From positions 127,043-191,042 of the forward strand of contig QKWP01000777.1 in NCBI GenBank assembly GCA_003550325.1: a stretch of 64,000 nucleotides of DNA. The letters run 5' to 3'. Made by a program: the position numbers and the translations under genes. The stretch is from Gigaspora rosea (lineage: Eukaryota > Glomeromycota > Glomeromycetes > Diversisporales > Gigasporaceae). Positions 11,637 to 23,935 of this stretch are shown piece after piece. Below the pieces are notes generated by a model, which was not told the origin of the DNA, did not search any database, and saw only the letters and a program-made list of their open reading frames with translations. The stretch's first letter is position 1, and each line of letters opens with the position of its first letter.

Positions 11637-12253
11637 ATAAATTTAAAAAATAGAACCAATTAGTGTGTAGGTATAACTACTCAGAATAGTAATTATATTG
11701 TTACTTCAATCAACAGGTTATAAGTTTGAATCCTACTAAAAACAATTTCAAAAAATCATTTTTGTTGATAGATTAAATAGCTAGTTAAGTTATATCAAAG
11801 ATCTGTAATTTAGATTATATTATTAAAATAAAAGTAACTTGTATATTAAGAAATGCAAGCTGATCCAGTTGGAGCAAATTTACAATAAGTTTTTCAGGAT
11901 CATGTAATATCTAGAAATTTAAAATCATAACTTATTTGGCAAGCTCGAAGCGAAAAAATAGTAGGCTTTTAATAATACTATAAAATAGAATTAGACTGAG
12001 TAATAGAACTAGAAAAACTAAACAATATAAAGTTTTAAGAAGAACCTTTACCAACCTGGATGCAGTATCCCAAATTATTAGTTAAAAAACCAACTAGTTG
12101 CCAACTTTTTAACTAATTAATTTAAAAAAATTTTTAAACAACTAATAGATTAATCATTTAAATAATATAATTTTAAGATATTTTATTTAGTTAGGCTAAT
12201 CTATATTAATTTCTTGGGTTTTATTGGCTAATTATTTAATAATACTATATAAT
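11637..12253. other. AT-rich spacer with a possible decayed tRNA-like segment
   Basis: Around 11668-11745 a segment has a B-box-like 'agtttgaatcc' preceded by an A-box-like 'aggtataactactcaga', which could be the head of an old SINE. The cloverleaf does not close convincingly. The rest shows nothing. Confidence 0.3.
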
Positions 12254-12841
12254 ACATCAGCAAAAAAAATATGCGTAAACCTCCGCAAGTTTTTACACAA
12301 GTGTAAACTTGCAAAAATCTTACGATTAGTTTAGAGTATTATGTAGAGGTAATAATTATGTAAGTTTATGCTATAGTACATCAGTGAATTATATATGTAA
12401 TCTTACGTAAGTTATTGCCGTAATATTTCGAAAATCTTATGAATGATACAGTGGCCTACCATAATATTGTAGACATTTTTGTAGTTTTAATTGCTCTAAG
12501 CCAGGTAAGTAAACATAGTACGAAATTCATATCATGTGTTTGGTAGATCATAAGGCACAACATACTAAAATTTCACGTGATTTTATTTACTCGGGCAGAA
12601 GTTATGCACAAAACAAGCCAAATTACTATTTTCAAATTATTGCGAAAATCAATTTTGAAAAATTTCCTTTTTAAAAAAAAATTCATAAAAAATTTAATTT
12701 TTATTAAAATTGCCTCAAATTTCACCAGAACGTCGCGTGATACCTATGCAATATTACGCAGATTAAAAAAGGTATATTTATTTAATACAGATTAGCAGAA
12801 TTGGGCATAACAATAGATAATCTTTTTTTTTTACACGAATA

Positions 12842-14180
12842 ATGGGCAGCAAGAAAGACTTAACCGAAGCACAAAGAAGCGCTATAATTTATGGCCATTT
12901 AAGAGGTAATTCTGTTCGCACTATTGTGGCCTTTGTTGGTGGAACACAATAAATAACTACCGTAGCTCAGGTACCTGTGAAGAGCAAAAACCAAAAAAAC
13001 ACACTGGACGTCCTTCTAATTTCACTCACTCTAATTGGGACAACCTAAAGAGTTTGATTGTTAACGGTAACTGCCACCTAAATCTCAAACAAATCACAAA
13101 CCTTTTTAACATTCAAAACGAAAAAGTTTTCTGAGAGTACTATACGTCGTGCTTTGCACAAATCAAACCTGATTTCATGTGCCATCCTTCCAAAGCCATT
13201 GATTTCGCCAGAGAATGCAGAAAAAATGTTAGCTTGGGCTCTTGAATATAAAGACTGGTCTATAGAGAATTTTAAGCGTGTACTGTGGTCTGATGAAACT
13301 ACTGTTCGAATTTTCCAGGGGTTTTGCAGTCTCGTTTGGCATAACACGCACGAAAAATGGCATTAGGATTGTGTGGGTCCCACTGTTAAGCGTAGTCCAG
13401 GCCGTATGTATTGGGGCTGCTTTTCCTGGTATGGGGTTAGTCCTCTTGTCCCTCTGAAGTTGTCTGTAACTGGGGCGTCACATGCTAATAATTATCCGTA
13501 AGTACCGTATATTCCCGAAAATAAGCTACTCCGAAAATAAGCTACCCCCTGATTTTTTTCAAAAATCTCAAAAAATGCGTTGGCAGTTGCTACATATAAA
13601 ACTTTTTTTCTACTAAGTAAATTTCAAAAGTTCGATTAAGTAAAGTTGTTCGGCACATCAAAATACACATACAGTAAAAATTTGGTGTCATTTAGACAAC
13701 TTTTTATTAGTACGTTTTTCAATTTTTTCAAAAATGTCTATATGCTATAAATAAGCTATCCCACATTTTTTCGTGTAATTTTTGGCCCAAAAAAGGTAGC
13801 TTATTTTCGGGAATATATGGTATGTTCGTCCCGCGGTAGAAAATTTTCCTGAAAAAGAGAATCGTGGTCGTCCAATTTTTCAACAAGATAATGCCAAACC
13901 TCACATTGCTAAGCTAGCAAAAGAAGCTATTAAAGAAACTCGTATACGTGTGATGGAGTGGCCCCGCAGAGCCCCAATTTAAACCCCATCGAGAATTTGT
14001 GGAGTGAAGTAAAAAGGTCCGTAAGTCGCTAAATGAAGCCAGGTAATCTTAAGGAGTTGGATGTGATCATTAAAAAATCGTGGCGCGAGATCCCACCCGA
14101 ATTGTGTCAACAGATGGTCGTCAGCATGCTTGACCGGGTTGTCGATTGTATTGAAGCTAGAGGAAAGTCCCTAAAATATT
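12842..14180 (+). pseudogene. Tc1-type DDE transposase, interrupted and frameshifted
   Basis: The N-terminus MGSKKDLTEAQRSAI matches the family start. Further fragments in order are the second helix-turn-helix remnant, 'ALHKSNLISCAILPKPLIS' at about 13150-13205, WSDETTV with the first catalytic Asp near 13290, FQQDNAKPH with the second Asp near 13885, and NPIENLWSEVK containing the final acidic residue near 13985. Early stops follow codon 36 and frameshifts occur repeatedly. The conserved SPDLNPIENLW block is damaged: a small deletion removes its Asp and shifts the frame. A 316-bp MITE at 13505-13820 interrupts a Tyr codon in the KYVRPAVENF stretch. Not functional. Confidence 0.9.
13505..13820. 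mobile_element. MITE (CCGTATATTCCCG termini) inside the Tc1 transposase
   Basis: Ends ccgtatattcccgaaaataa and the inverted ttattttcgggaatatatgg; flanked by TA on both sides (13503-13504, 13821-13822). Removing it with one TA restores the Tc1 reading frame at that point. A second copy of the family, in the other orientation, is at 24454-24770. Confidence 0.9.
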
Positions 14181-14455
14181 AGAATATAGTTAGTTTTTTT
14201 TTTTGTTAAAAAAAAAAAAAATTGTAAAATACAAAAATTTTAAATTTTGAGTTTTCACAATAATAAAAAAACCAAGTTCGGGGGTTTTTTTTGTATAACT
14301 TCTGCGCAAGTAAATAAAATCACGTGAAATTTTAGTATGTTGTGCCTTATGATCTGCTGAACATGTGATATGAATTTTGTGCTGTATTTACTTACCCGGT
14401 TTAGAGCAATTAAAACTCCAAAAGTGTCCACGATATTATGGTAGGCCACTGTACA

Positions 14456-16440
14456 ATGCAAAATAAAAAAATGACCCTTTGGGAGGTTGCAGGATCACAG
14501 AAGTAATATTTTGTGATGTTTTCGCATTGTTTCACAAAATTTTGCAAATTTTCGCAAATTTTCAAAATTTTTTAAAAAATAAATAAACAATATACATATT
14601 CATATAATCACATCAGCAAATTTATAATAGCGTAATCTTACATAAGATCTTACGAACCGTAATATAATCAAAATATTATATAATATATTTCGAAATATTT
14701 TGAAATATCAAATTTTCGAAATATTACAAAAGTAATTTCAAAATATTTCAAAATATATTACGAAATATTTCGAACCCTTTCAAAATATTTTAGAACTAGG
14801 AAACCAAGCTAGATCAGTAGATCTGTAACCTGGATCGCGCATTAGACTAATTTTTCGAAATATTTCAAAATAGTTTGATGATGTTCAAATTCTGTACTAC
14901 AAGATCAGATTAGATCTTTTGTTTATAATTAAATCTTCTATTTTGTTTTTTTTTCACTTTTTTGTTTTTTATTTTTGTTTCGTTCGTTTTTTTTGTTTTC
15001 GTTTGTTTTTTTTCCATTTTTTTTTATTTATTTATTTTTTAATTTTTTTATTATTTGGCACTTTACAAAAAAAACACCCAACTTTTCGAAACCTTGCGCA
15101 AACCAACTACGACTTCCGACACTTTCAAGAACAAACCTCTAGCAATTTCTAAACTTTCAAAAACGCTTCTTTAGAGAAATGGGCACAAGTTTTCGCAAGT
15201 TTTCACAAGTTTTTGCAAGTTTTTGCAAGTTTTTGTAAGTTCTTGCAAGGTTTCGTTTCATTTATTTTTTCGTTTCGTGTTTTATGTTTTTGTTTTTTTG
15301 GTTTATTTTTAAAATTTTTTTATTAATTTATTTTATTTTGGCACTTTGCGAGAAAACAAAACTTTTCGATCCATTGCACATGCCAACTACAACTTCCGAC
15401 ACTTTCAAGAACACACTTCCAGAAATTTCTAAATTTTCAAGAACGCTTTTTTAGAAAAATGGGTGCAAGTTTTCACAAATTTTTGCAAATTTTTGCAAGT
15501 TTTTGCAAGTTCTTGCAAGGTTTCGTTTCATTTTTTTTTTGTTTCGTGGTTTTTGTTTTTGTTTTTTTGGTTTATTTTTAAATTTTTTTTATTAATTTAT
15601 TTATTTTATTTCAGCACTAGAAAAACAACAACTTTTCTAAACCTTGCGCATTCCAACGACGACTTCCTAAATTTTCAAAAACGTTTCTTTAGAAAAATAG
15701 GTACAAGTTTTTGCAAGTTTTTGCTAATTTTTGCAAATTTTGCAAGGTTTCGCTTTATTTTTTTTTTGTTTTGTGTTTTTAGTTTTTGTTTTTTTGGTTT
15801 ATTTTTAAATTTTTTTTATTAATTTATTTTATTTCAGCACTTTGTGTAAAAAACAACAACTTTTTGAAACTTTGCACATTTCAACAATGACTTCTGACAC
15901 TTTCAAGAACACACTCCAAGCAATTTCTAAATTTTCAAGAACGCTTCTTTAGAAAAATAGGCGCAAGTTTTTGCTAATTTTTGCAAGTTTTTGCAAGTTC
16001 TTTCAAAATTTCGCTTCAATTTTTTTTTTGTTTTGTGTTTTTTGTTTTTGTTTTTTTGGTTTATTTTTAAATTTTTTTTATTACATAATTTATTTTATTT
16101 CGGCACTTTGCGAGAAAAACAACAACTTTTCAAAACCTTGCACATTCCAATGATGACTTCTGATACTTTTAAAAACAAAAAAGCGAAGATAATAACTAAC
16201 TATGAAGTGAGCGAAAATAAGTGTGTAGAGCTAGTTTTTTGTATATAGTGATAGAATTAGATGCGACGAAGTGCAAAAGTAGTTTAAAATATTTGTAATA
16301 ATATAGAAATAATATGTAATATATAATAAAGTATGTAATATTAATATATTTAATAAATGTAAAATATAATACATAAAAAAATATATATATATATTAAATT
16401 GTGAAACCGAGTGAAATATTGTAAAAACCTGTAAAATGTT
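14456..16440. repeat. Left arm of the giant foldback: about five tandem units
   Basis: From about 15060 to 16180 the same module recurs: poly-T block, 'gcacttt', a 'cttttcgaaaccttgcgca' block, 'gacttccgacactttcaaga', 'ttctttagagaaat', then several 'gcaagttttt' steps. Anchor positions of the 'acttccgac'-like motif are near 15112, 15392, 15660, 15888 and 16157, giving periods of roughly 230-280 bp. The short inner direct repeat gcaagttttt is itself reiterated within each unit. Confidence 0.8.
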
Positions 16441-16699
16441 TAAAAATAATAGTATTAATTAACTGATTATTACCAATTACTATTTTTATCGATAGTCCTC
16501 GTTAGGGGGTATTTAAATGCGCATTGTTGTGATTTATTTTGAATTATTGCGATGTAATATTGCGTAATTTTTTACGTATGTATTTCGTAATATTCCGTAA
16601 TTGAAAATTGCGAAATATTTCACGTCGATTCGTAATTCTTGTGCAAGTTTTCGGGCCGTAATAACTTACGTAAGATTACGTTTATATAATTCGCTAATG

Positions 16700-18385
16700 C
16701 ATGTTTTTTTACAGAGTTTCGCAATATTTCACACAGTTTCGCAATTTATTATAAAATTTTTTGTTTTTTTATTTATTATTATTATATATTATATTTTACA
16801 TTTATTAAATATATATTTTTAATTAATATTACATACTTTATTATATATTACGTATTATTTTTATATTATTACAAATATTTTAAACTACTTACGCACTTCG
16901 TCGCATCTAATTTTATTACTATATACAAAAAACTAGCTCTACACACTTATTTTCACTCACTCCACAGTTAGCTATTATCTTCGCTTCTTTGTTTTCTATC
17001 GTTTTTGAAAGTGTCGGAAGTCATAGTTGGCATGCGCAAGGTTTCGAAAAGTTGTTTTTCTCGCAAAGTGCTGAAATAAAATAAATTAAAAAAAAATCAA
17101 AAATAAACAAAAAAAACAAAAAACACGAAACAAAAAAAAATAAAGCGAACCCTTGTAAAAACTTGCAAAAACTAGCAAAAACTTGCAAAAACTTGCGCAC
17201 ATTTCTCTAAAGAAGTGTTCTTGAAAATTTAAAAATTGCTGGGGATGTGTTCTTGAAAGTGTCAGAAGTCGTAGTTGGCATATGCAAGGTTTCGAAAAGT
17301 TGTTGTTTTTCTCGCAAAGTGCCGAAATAAAATAAATTAATAAAAAAAATTTAAAAATAAACCAAAAAAACAAAACAAAAAAATACGAAACAAAAAAAAA
17401 TAAAGCGAAACCTTGCAAGAACTTGCAAAAACTAGCAAAAACTTGCAAAAACTTGCACATATTTCTCTAAAGAAGTGTTCTTGAGAATTTAAAAATTGCT
17501 GGGAGTGTGTTTTTGAAAGTGTCAGAAGTCGTAGTTGGCATGCACAAGGTTCCGAAAAGTTGATGTTTTTCTCGCAAAGTGCCGAAATAAAATAAATTAA
17601 TAAAAAAATTTTAAAAATAAACCAAAAAAACAAAAACAAAAAGCACAAAATGAAAAAATAAATGAAATGAAACCTTGCAAGAACTTGCAAAAACTTGCAA
17701 ATATTTCTTTAAAGAAGTATTCTTGAAGATTTAAAAATTGATGGTATGTGTTCTTGAAAGTATTGAAAGTCGTAGTTGGCATGCGCAATGTTTCGAAAGT
17801 TGTTTGTTTTTCTCGCAAAGTGCCGAAATAAAATAAATTAATAAAAAAATTTTAAATAAACCAAAAAAACAAAAACAAAAACCATGAAACAAAAAATAAA
17901 TAAAGCGAAACCTTGCAAGAACTTGCAAAAACTTGCAAAAACTTGCAAATGCTTGCGAAAACTTGGCTATTTCTCTAAAGAAGTGTTCTTTAAAATTTAA
18001 AAATTGCTAGGGGTGTGTTCTTAAAAGTGGCAGAAGTCCTAGTTGGCGTGCGCAAGGTTTCGAAAAGTTGGTTGTTTTTCTTGTAAAGTGCCAAAATAAA
18101 AATAAATTAAAAAAATTAAAAAAAAATAAATAAAAAAAAAATAAAAAAAAAATAAAAAAAAACAAACGAAAACAAAAAATAAAAAACAAAAAAGTGAAAA
18201 AAAATTAAATTGAAGATCTAATTATAAACAAAAGATCTAATTTGATCTTGTAGTACAAAATTTGAACTTCATCAAACTATTTCGAACTATTTCGAAAAAT
18301 TAGTCCAATGCGCGATCCAGGTTACAGATCTATTGATCCAGTTTGTTTTTTGGTCCTAAAATATTTCAAAAGGGTTCGAATATTT
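16700..18385. repeat. Right arm of the giant foldback: inverted tandem units
   Basis: Reverse-complement counterparts of the left-arm modules, anchored by 'gtcggaagtc' or 'gtcagaagtc' near 17010, 17265, 17525, 17765 and 18025. Units are closer to one another than to random AT-rich DNA, with 'aacttgcaaaaacttgcaa' runs between them. Outer arm sequence (the 'gcgcgatccaggttacagatc' region near 18310) mirrors 14815-14845. Confidence 0.8.
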
Positions 18386-18899
18386 ATATAAGAAATTTAG
18401 TGCAAATTTACGATTTCTTATAGTTCATAAAAAAATTGTAAAAAATTTAGTGTAAACTTTTGCAAGTTTTTACAATATATAAGAAAATTGTAAATTTATA
18501 TAAAAGGTTTAGTGTAAAACTATGCAAGTTTTACAGTGCATAAGAAAATCATAAATTTACATAAAATTTTTACGTAAATTTACGATTTTCTTACACATCG
18601 TAAGATTTACGTAGTATTATACTAAATTTTATGTAAGTTTATGATTTTTTTATATACCATAAAAACTTGTGCAAGTTTACGCATATATATTTTGCTAATG
18701 TACTCCTTGAGAAAACAAACTTTCAACTAAATCTTTCCTTCCCTGAAGATAATTGTCCTTAACTCCATTATTTAACAAACTTTATTCTTTTAAACTTCCG
18801 TTAGAAAGCTTAACTTTCCTCGAAGAAAACCCTTTGTCACACTTCTTGCACTTGTCATTTCTTAAAATTCCGTTAACTTTTTCCCATTGATTTACTTCT

Positions 18900-21800
18900 T
18901 TACATCATCTTTGCCATATTTCTTCATAAAAACACTCCTCAATAATTCTAGAATAGAAATCCAAGTATCAATAGACTTCTTTTTTACTGATCTCAGCTTT
19001 ACATAGCTCGTTTACCATATCATTGATAAGCAATCCTCTAATATAGCTCTTCCGCCAGCTTCTTCTTATTTTTCTTGTCGGGCCAAAAATAATCTTCTTA
19101 AAATCAGGCTTGGGTAACAAAACCTTACTTGAGTTGTCAAGTTTCTTTCATGCACCTTCACTGGCAACCTTTTCAAACATCTCCTAGTACCACTCGTACA
19201 TTTTACATACTGTCAAATGATCAAAAGTCTCATCTTCCTCCTGACAAGCAATACAAGTACTTGTGCTATATATCTCGGGTTTTCTTTTCCTAAGTATGGT
19301 CAAAACTAGCACTTCATTGCTCAAGCATTTGAGCCTAAAAGCTATCCTACTATTTGCTTCAAGCAACTTGTATTTTACTCCTGTTTTTTGCTTGTTCTAT
19401 TTCCAGAACCTTAACCAAAGATGCCTCAGCTTACTGTCTTTCTCAAAAGACTGCATTACACTTGAGCTTCTCCATTCTGCTTTGAGTCTCATATTTAAAA
19501 CTACCTTTATTAACTTTCTCACCAGTTCTTCTACTGGTAGCTTTTTCAATACATCTTGTACAGATATCTGCAATTGCCTTCTAGCTTTAAATCTGAAGCT
19601 CTCTTCAAAGATGCTCTTTCTTTTGCTAATTTATCAGCTTTCTTATTTCACCGAATCTTGCTATAAGCCTTAACTTTAATCAAATCCAACCTGATACCTT
19701 TCGACTTGCACAAATTTTTGATTTTGAACACTAACTTATAATTCTTTTTTCTACTCCAACTTTTAACATCATCTAATCTGGTCACGCATTCAGACTTGCA
19801 ATTGCAGTAGCACTATCTAATTTGATTACTATTCTACTGTTACTCAATAATACTAAAACTACCATTAATACTGCAACTAATACTGCCTTGGTTGACGATG
19901 GCCACTTTAAAAACTTAACTTTCCTTTCTATTATACTACTCCCATTCTTTTTGTCGACCAATATCCAACTTGCACCTATTGCAGTAGAGCCACCTCTCTT
20001 TACTAACGACCTATTTGTATAAAAACAGCAGTTTAACCGCCAACTTCTAGTCAAAATTTCTAGCTGTCCCAATAATTCCTCTTCTAATTTTCTTTCAAAA
20101 CCTTGTTGCTTAATTAAACACTCTTCATAGCTAAAAACTCATATATTATCTTCCATTCTTGTCTCAGATTTGAACATCTCTTTTTCTTCGTTTTTCACCT
20201 TAAAACCTACTATTTTTTTTGTAATTACTAGGACCTTCTTACCATGCTTAATACCCAACTTTGGTACTACTCCTATCAAGTTTTCTCTTTTAACCCAAAA
20301 CAAATCTGCTTTACTTTTATTATGACCTTCTTTAGAAATCGATATTTTTGCATCTTCGGGAACTCTATTTTCTATATCTTCATCTACTGACTAGCTTTCC
20401 ACTAGCAGCTTCTTCTTCTTCTTTTCTCTGACTTTTCCTATAACTGACACTTCTTTTTTGTTATTTAGTACAACCCCCATGCTTCCTCTTGTCTTCTGAC
20501 AATTTAGATGCATAGTTTTCATTGACAAAACATTATTTGCCTGAACTTGAAATCTTTTATCTACTATTTTCGTGCTCTGGTACTAAATAATTCTCTTCTC
20601 TACTTTTTCAAACCATTTCGCTTTTCTACCACGCGAAAATTTGGCTCTCAAAGTACAAATTTGTTCCAAGTTATCATTTTAAGACCATTTTCTTCAATCA
20701 ACTGATTAGCATAATAAAGGTTGTACTCCTTAATACTTTTATATGCCTTAGCGAAAATTCTCTCTCTCACTAATTCTTCTATTGTTGGTCTGAAACCAGG
20801 AACACTTCATGATCTCTCTGCTGTTCTGATAGAAATTCCTATTTCTTTAGTTTTAACCAAAATCTGATATGCTAAGTTATTTTTCTAAATTTTTTGTAAG
20901 CTGCGATTTTTGGAATCCTTCTACTGCTCTGTTACTAAACCTGCCAAGGCATATCCTTGTCTAACTCTTAATCTTGTAAGTTCGCCAACCTGATCCACAC
21001 TATTGAGTCTATTCGCAAGCTTACTACTTGTTGACTTAATATCTCGTGTTCTAGCAATCTACATCTTCTTAAACCTTGATATGTTAAAATATAGTTCCTA
21101 GTCATTGCAAACAAACCTATTTTATTCTTAATAAGCCTTACAACAGGTTGGTGAATTTTTTCAATTCTCGCTTGAGATAATTTGGTAGTCTGTAATAAGT
21201 AAGCTAATTTTGGTACTAGGCACGCATTGTTCGTATAAATTAGCTGATTTATAGTCATCTTCTTGTGACGTATTGCCTACATAAACTGTTTTACTACCAA
21301 CTTTGCTTTCTTTTCTAACTGCCGTTTATTGGTGCTACTACTTAGCCAAATTCCCAGTACCTGAACTAGTGATTTCTTATCTTCTGCTTGAACTCGTTTC
21401 TTGACAATTTTAATATATTTTTCTTTCTTCTGAATACTAGCATTTATAACAAGTAGCTTGGACTTCTTGTTGTTAATATGAATATTATTAAATTTAAAAA
21501 ACCTTTGTAAAATTTTGAATTAACTTTTCTATCTGGTTTTTACTCCTGGCTATCCATATAGTATCATCAGCAAAAGCTACTACTGCCTGCCGCACTTTAT
21601 TTACTTTTATCAAGTTTGTTCTAATATCTAACAGCTCATTATGTTGAACTTTATAACCAAGTTTAGTATCATCTTGTATCTGTCGGAGAAGCAGATCATA
21701 AAAAATTTTTTATATTAAAGGAGAAATTGGTTTACCTTGTTCGATACCGTCGCCTGCTTCAAATTTTTTTGTTGCGCCAAATTTAGTCAAAACTCAAACT

Positions 21801-23935
21801 TTTCTACTTTTAAACTGATCTACTACGAACCTAATTACTTGTTTTAGCAACTTAACTCTCTGTAGTACAAATCTTAAAGTTCTAATCGATGCTGAATTAT
21901 ACTCTTTTTTCATATCCTGTAAGACTACCCAAAGCTCCTTTCTATTTTCTTTTGCCTCTTCAACAATCATTTCTATCAAATGAATTGCTTTTGCTATCAA
22001 ACACCTAGATAGTCCAGCAAAATTCAGCCCTTTCGATATCCTCTTCTCAACTATTATTTTAGATAATCTTTTAGTTAAAATTTTTGTTAAACATTTTTTA
22101 AATATTTTCAAAAGCACAATAGGCTGTATATTGTTTAATTAATAACCCCAATCTTCACTCTTTGGAATCGGGTAGATTTGCGCAACCTTCTAATTGTCTA
22201 GTATACAGCTATATTTCATGCACAAGCTAGCAAATCTTGTGACCTTTTTTTGTGTTTTTTTGCTAACATTTTTGATCAACACATATCCTATTCCCGAAAT
22301 TCCTGTAGCTATATTACTCTTTATCTCTCTTACTGTACTCAACTACTTCTCTTCTGAAATCTCTCCCTCAAGATTGTTGTACTATTCAACTTTCACCTCC
22401 TTCAACGGGCTATAAAATTCTTCGAACACCTCCTCATCTACTCTTTCTCTAAACTGTTTACAAAAATGATTTCTTGTTTTTTCTAGTACTAACTCTGGTG
22501 TATTTATTAAACCCCAACTACAGTGGCCTACCATATTATTGTGAACACTTTTCAAAAATTTATATAGAGCTAAATATATAAGCTATCAAGCTAAAAATTA
22601 AATTATATATTCTTTAAATCTATACTTTTTAAATAAAAAAAAGTTTAAAAAATTTTATGCTACAGTTTTTAAAATAATTAAGTTTAAGTAAATTTTTAAA
22701 TTTTTGCATTTGACCAGTTTTCTAAATTTTAATATAGTTTTCATAATAAACAGAATTACTAAATATAGTAATAAATAAACTTAAATTTTTTATTAATAAA
22801 CTAGCAATTTTTTTAAATAAATTTATTTAGTATAACAAAATGCACATATTTTTAAAATTTTATAAATTTTCAAAAAAATTTTAGTTAATTACTAAATATA
22901 GTAATAAAACTACTATATTTGGTAATTGATATAATTTTGAATTAAAAATTGCATTTTTATATTTAGAAATAATAACTACCTTAAATTTTTATAAAATTTT
23001 AAAAAATTTTGGGATTACATGTAATTTGTTATGCTGAATAATTTTTGCTTATTTTTGAAGTTCAATTAGCTTAATAAAAACTTAATTTTTACTATGCAGT
23101 TATTTTTTTAATTAATTTTGTACAATAATAAAAACTGGTCAAACTTAAAAATCTAAAATTTTACTTAAATTTAATTATTTTAAAAACTGTAGCATAAAAT
23201 TTTTTAAACTTTTTTTTATTTAAAAGGTATAGATTTAAAGAATTTATAATTTAATTTTTAGCTTAATATCTTATATATTTAGCTCTATATAAATTTTTAA
23301 AAAGTGTCTACAATAATATGGTAGGCCACTGTATTTTCTTTTTGTTTAAGCACTTTATCAATTCTTATTTTATTGGTTGGTTTTTCGAGCAAACTAATCA
23401 ACATCTTCCCAATATCACCATCGATTCTTTCACACCTTTTGTTAATTGCATCTCTTATTTCTTTTTCTGACTGTTTCTCAAACTCAATCTTCTCTTGTGC
23501 TCTTAGCCCTTTCCACTTTATCTTTGCATGTTGTAGCTACAGTGCGAGCTCTCTTTTATTATCTAATATTACTACTGACACTTCACAATTACCCTTTCTA
23601 TTTATTGCTGCAATTTCTTTGTTCATCTCCTCTAGATTCCAAAAAACACGTTTACCTGCTACAATCTTCCTAAGTTTACTTATAATTTTATTCAACTGTA
23701 TACTTGTTTTGTGCAGCTCTGTTTTCTGAGATTTCTGTTTCTTGCTACTCTCCTCCTTGCCTATCTTCTTTTTGGGTAAGTACTTGATACCATTGTAAAT
23801 GATGTTCCATATGGTATTGATACTATCTTTTGATTCATTTTCAAACCATTTACTTAGGCCCTTATTTTTCTTTAAGAACACCTCAAGATCATTTTGATAA
23901 TTTTCCCAATTTTCCTTCATTGCTTTATCATACAT
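18900..23935 (-). pseudogene. LINE ORF2 remnant: reverse transcriptase plus RNase H with lost catalytic residues
   Basis: RT landmarks: KGLNFAGLS and LQDMKKEYNSA (equivalent of the motif carrying the first Asp, here altered) at about 22030-21890, and the catalytic box as FADD at 21563-21574. A post-RT stretch (HQPVVRLIKNKIGL) lies near 21150. RNase H begins FYTNRS near 20030, where the family has YTDGS, and later reads SSTKAVLVAVL where a conserved Glu is expected; only the Asp in VIKLDS is retained. A Cys/His segment CIACQEEDETFDHLTVC (about 19250) matches the usual LINE tail. Numerous stops and frameshifts make it non-functional. It would have copied its own RNA into DNA at nicked targets. 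Confidence 0.82.
22521..23331. mobile_element. Palindromic MITE sharing the Tc1 element's termini
   Basis: Starts cagtggcctaccatattatt and ends aataatatggtaggccactg, with TA on both sides (22519-22520, 23332-23333). The first 20 bp differ only slightly from the Tc1 element at 12449, so it was probably mobilised by that transposase. The whole 811 bp folds on itself, pairing 'tatagagctaaatatataagct' with its complement. It sits in the LINE between the linker region and the RT. Confidence 0.9.

Larger units (their letters stand above)
12449..14451 (+). mobile_element. Tc1/mariner element with long TIRs and TA target duplication
   Basis: It starts cagtggcctaccataatatt and ends with the inverted copy; TA dinucleotides flank both sides (12447-12448 and 14452-14453). 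The TIRs pair for close to 190 bp, including 'cataaggcacaacatactaa' in both. A decayed Tc1-type transposase fills the middle. It sits within the left arm of the giant foldback element, so it is younger than that element. Confidence 0.92.
12254..18703. mobile_element. Giant foldback element (family B) with tandem repeats in both arms
   Basis: The extreme ends are inverted: left catcagcaaaaaaaatatgcg and right cgcatatatattttgctaatg, each preceded or followed by TA. Inside, the left arm (14771-16440 plus the tip at 12254-12448) and right arm (about 16700-18700) mirror each other through the blocks 'gatcagattagatc', the 'acctggatcgcgcatt' block and 'gcgacgaagtgc'. Each arm carries about five tandem units of roughly 250-290 bp. 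The symmetry centre is near 16585. With the 2.0-kb Tc1 insertion removed from the left arm, both arms are about 2.1-2.3 kb, which supports the boundaries. There is no protein-coding capacity: the Phe-rich ORFs are translations of T-rich repeats. Partial relatives are at 23960-27430 and 56126-58450. Organisation resembles the Foldback class known from Drosophila and plants, in which inverted arms contain subrepeats. Confidence 0.7.

Noticed and set aside
14919-18189. Many ORFs rich in Phe, Leu and Cys on both strands
   Set aside because: They are translations of T-rich foldback repeat units in either direction. The same peptides recur with each tandem module, and none has a domain.
19263-19673. 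136-codon plus-strand ORF
   Set aside because: It lies opposite the LINE C-terminal region and is its antisense shadow; the same applies to the plus-strand ORFs at 23373 and 23446.
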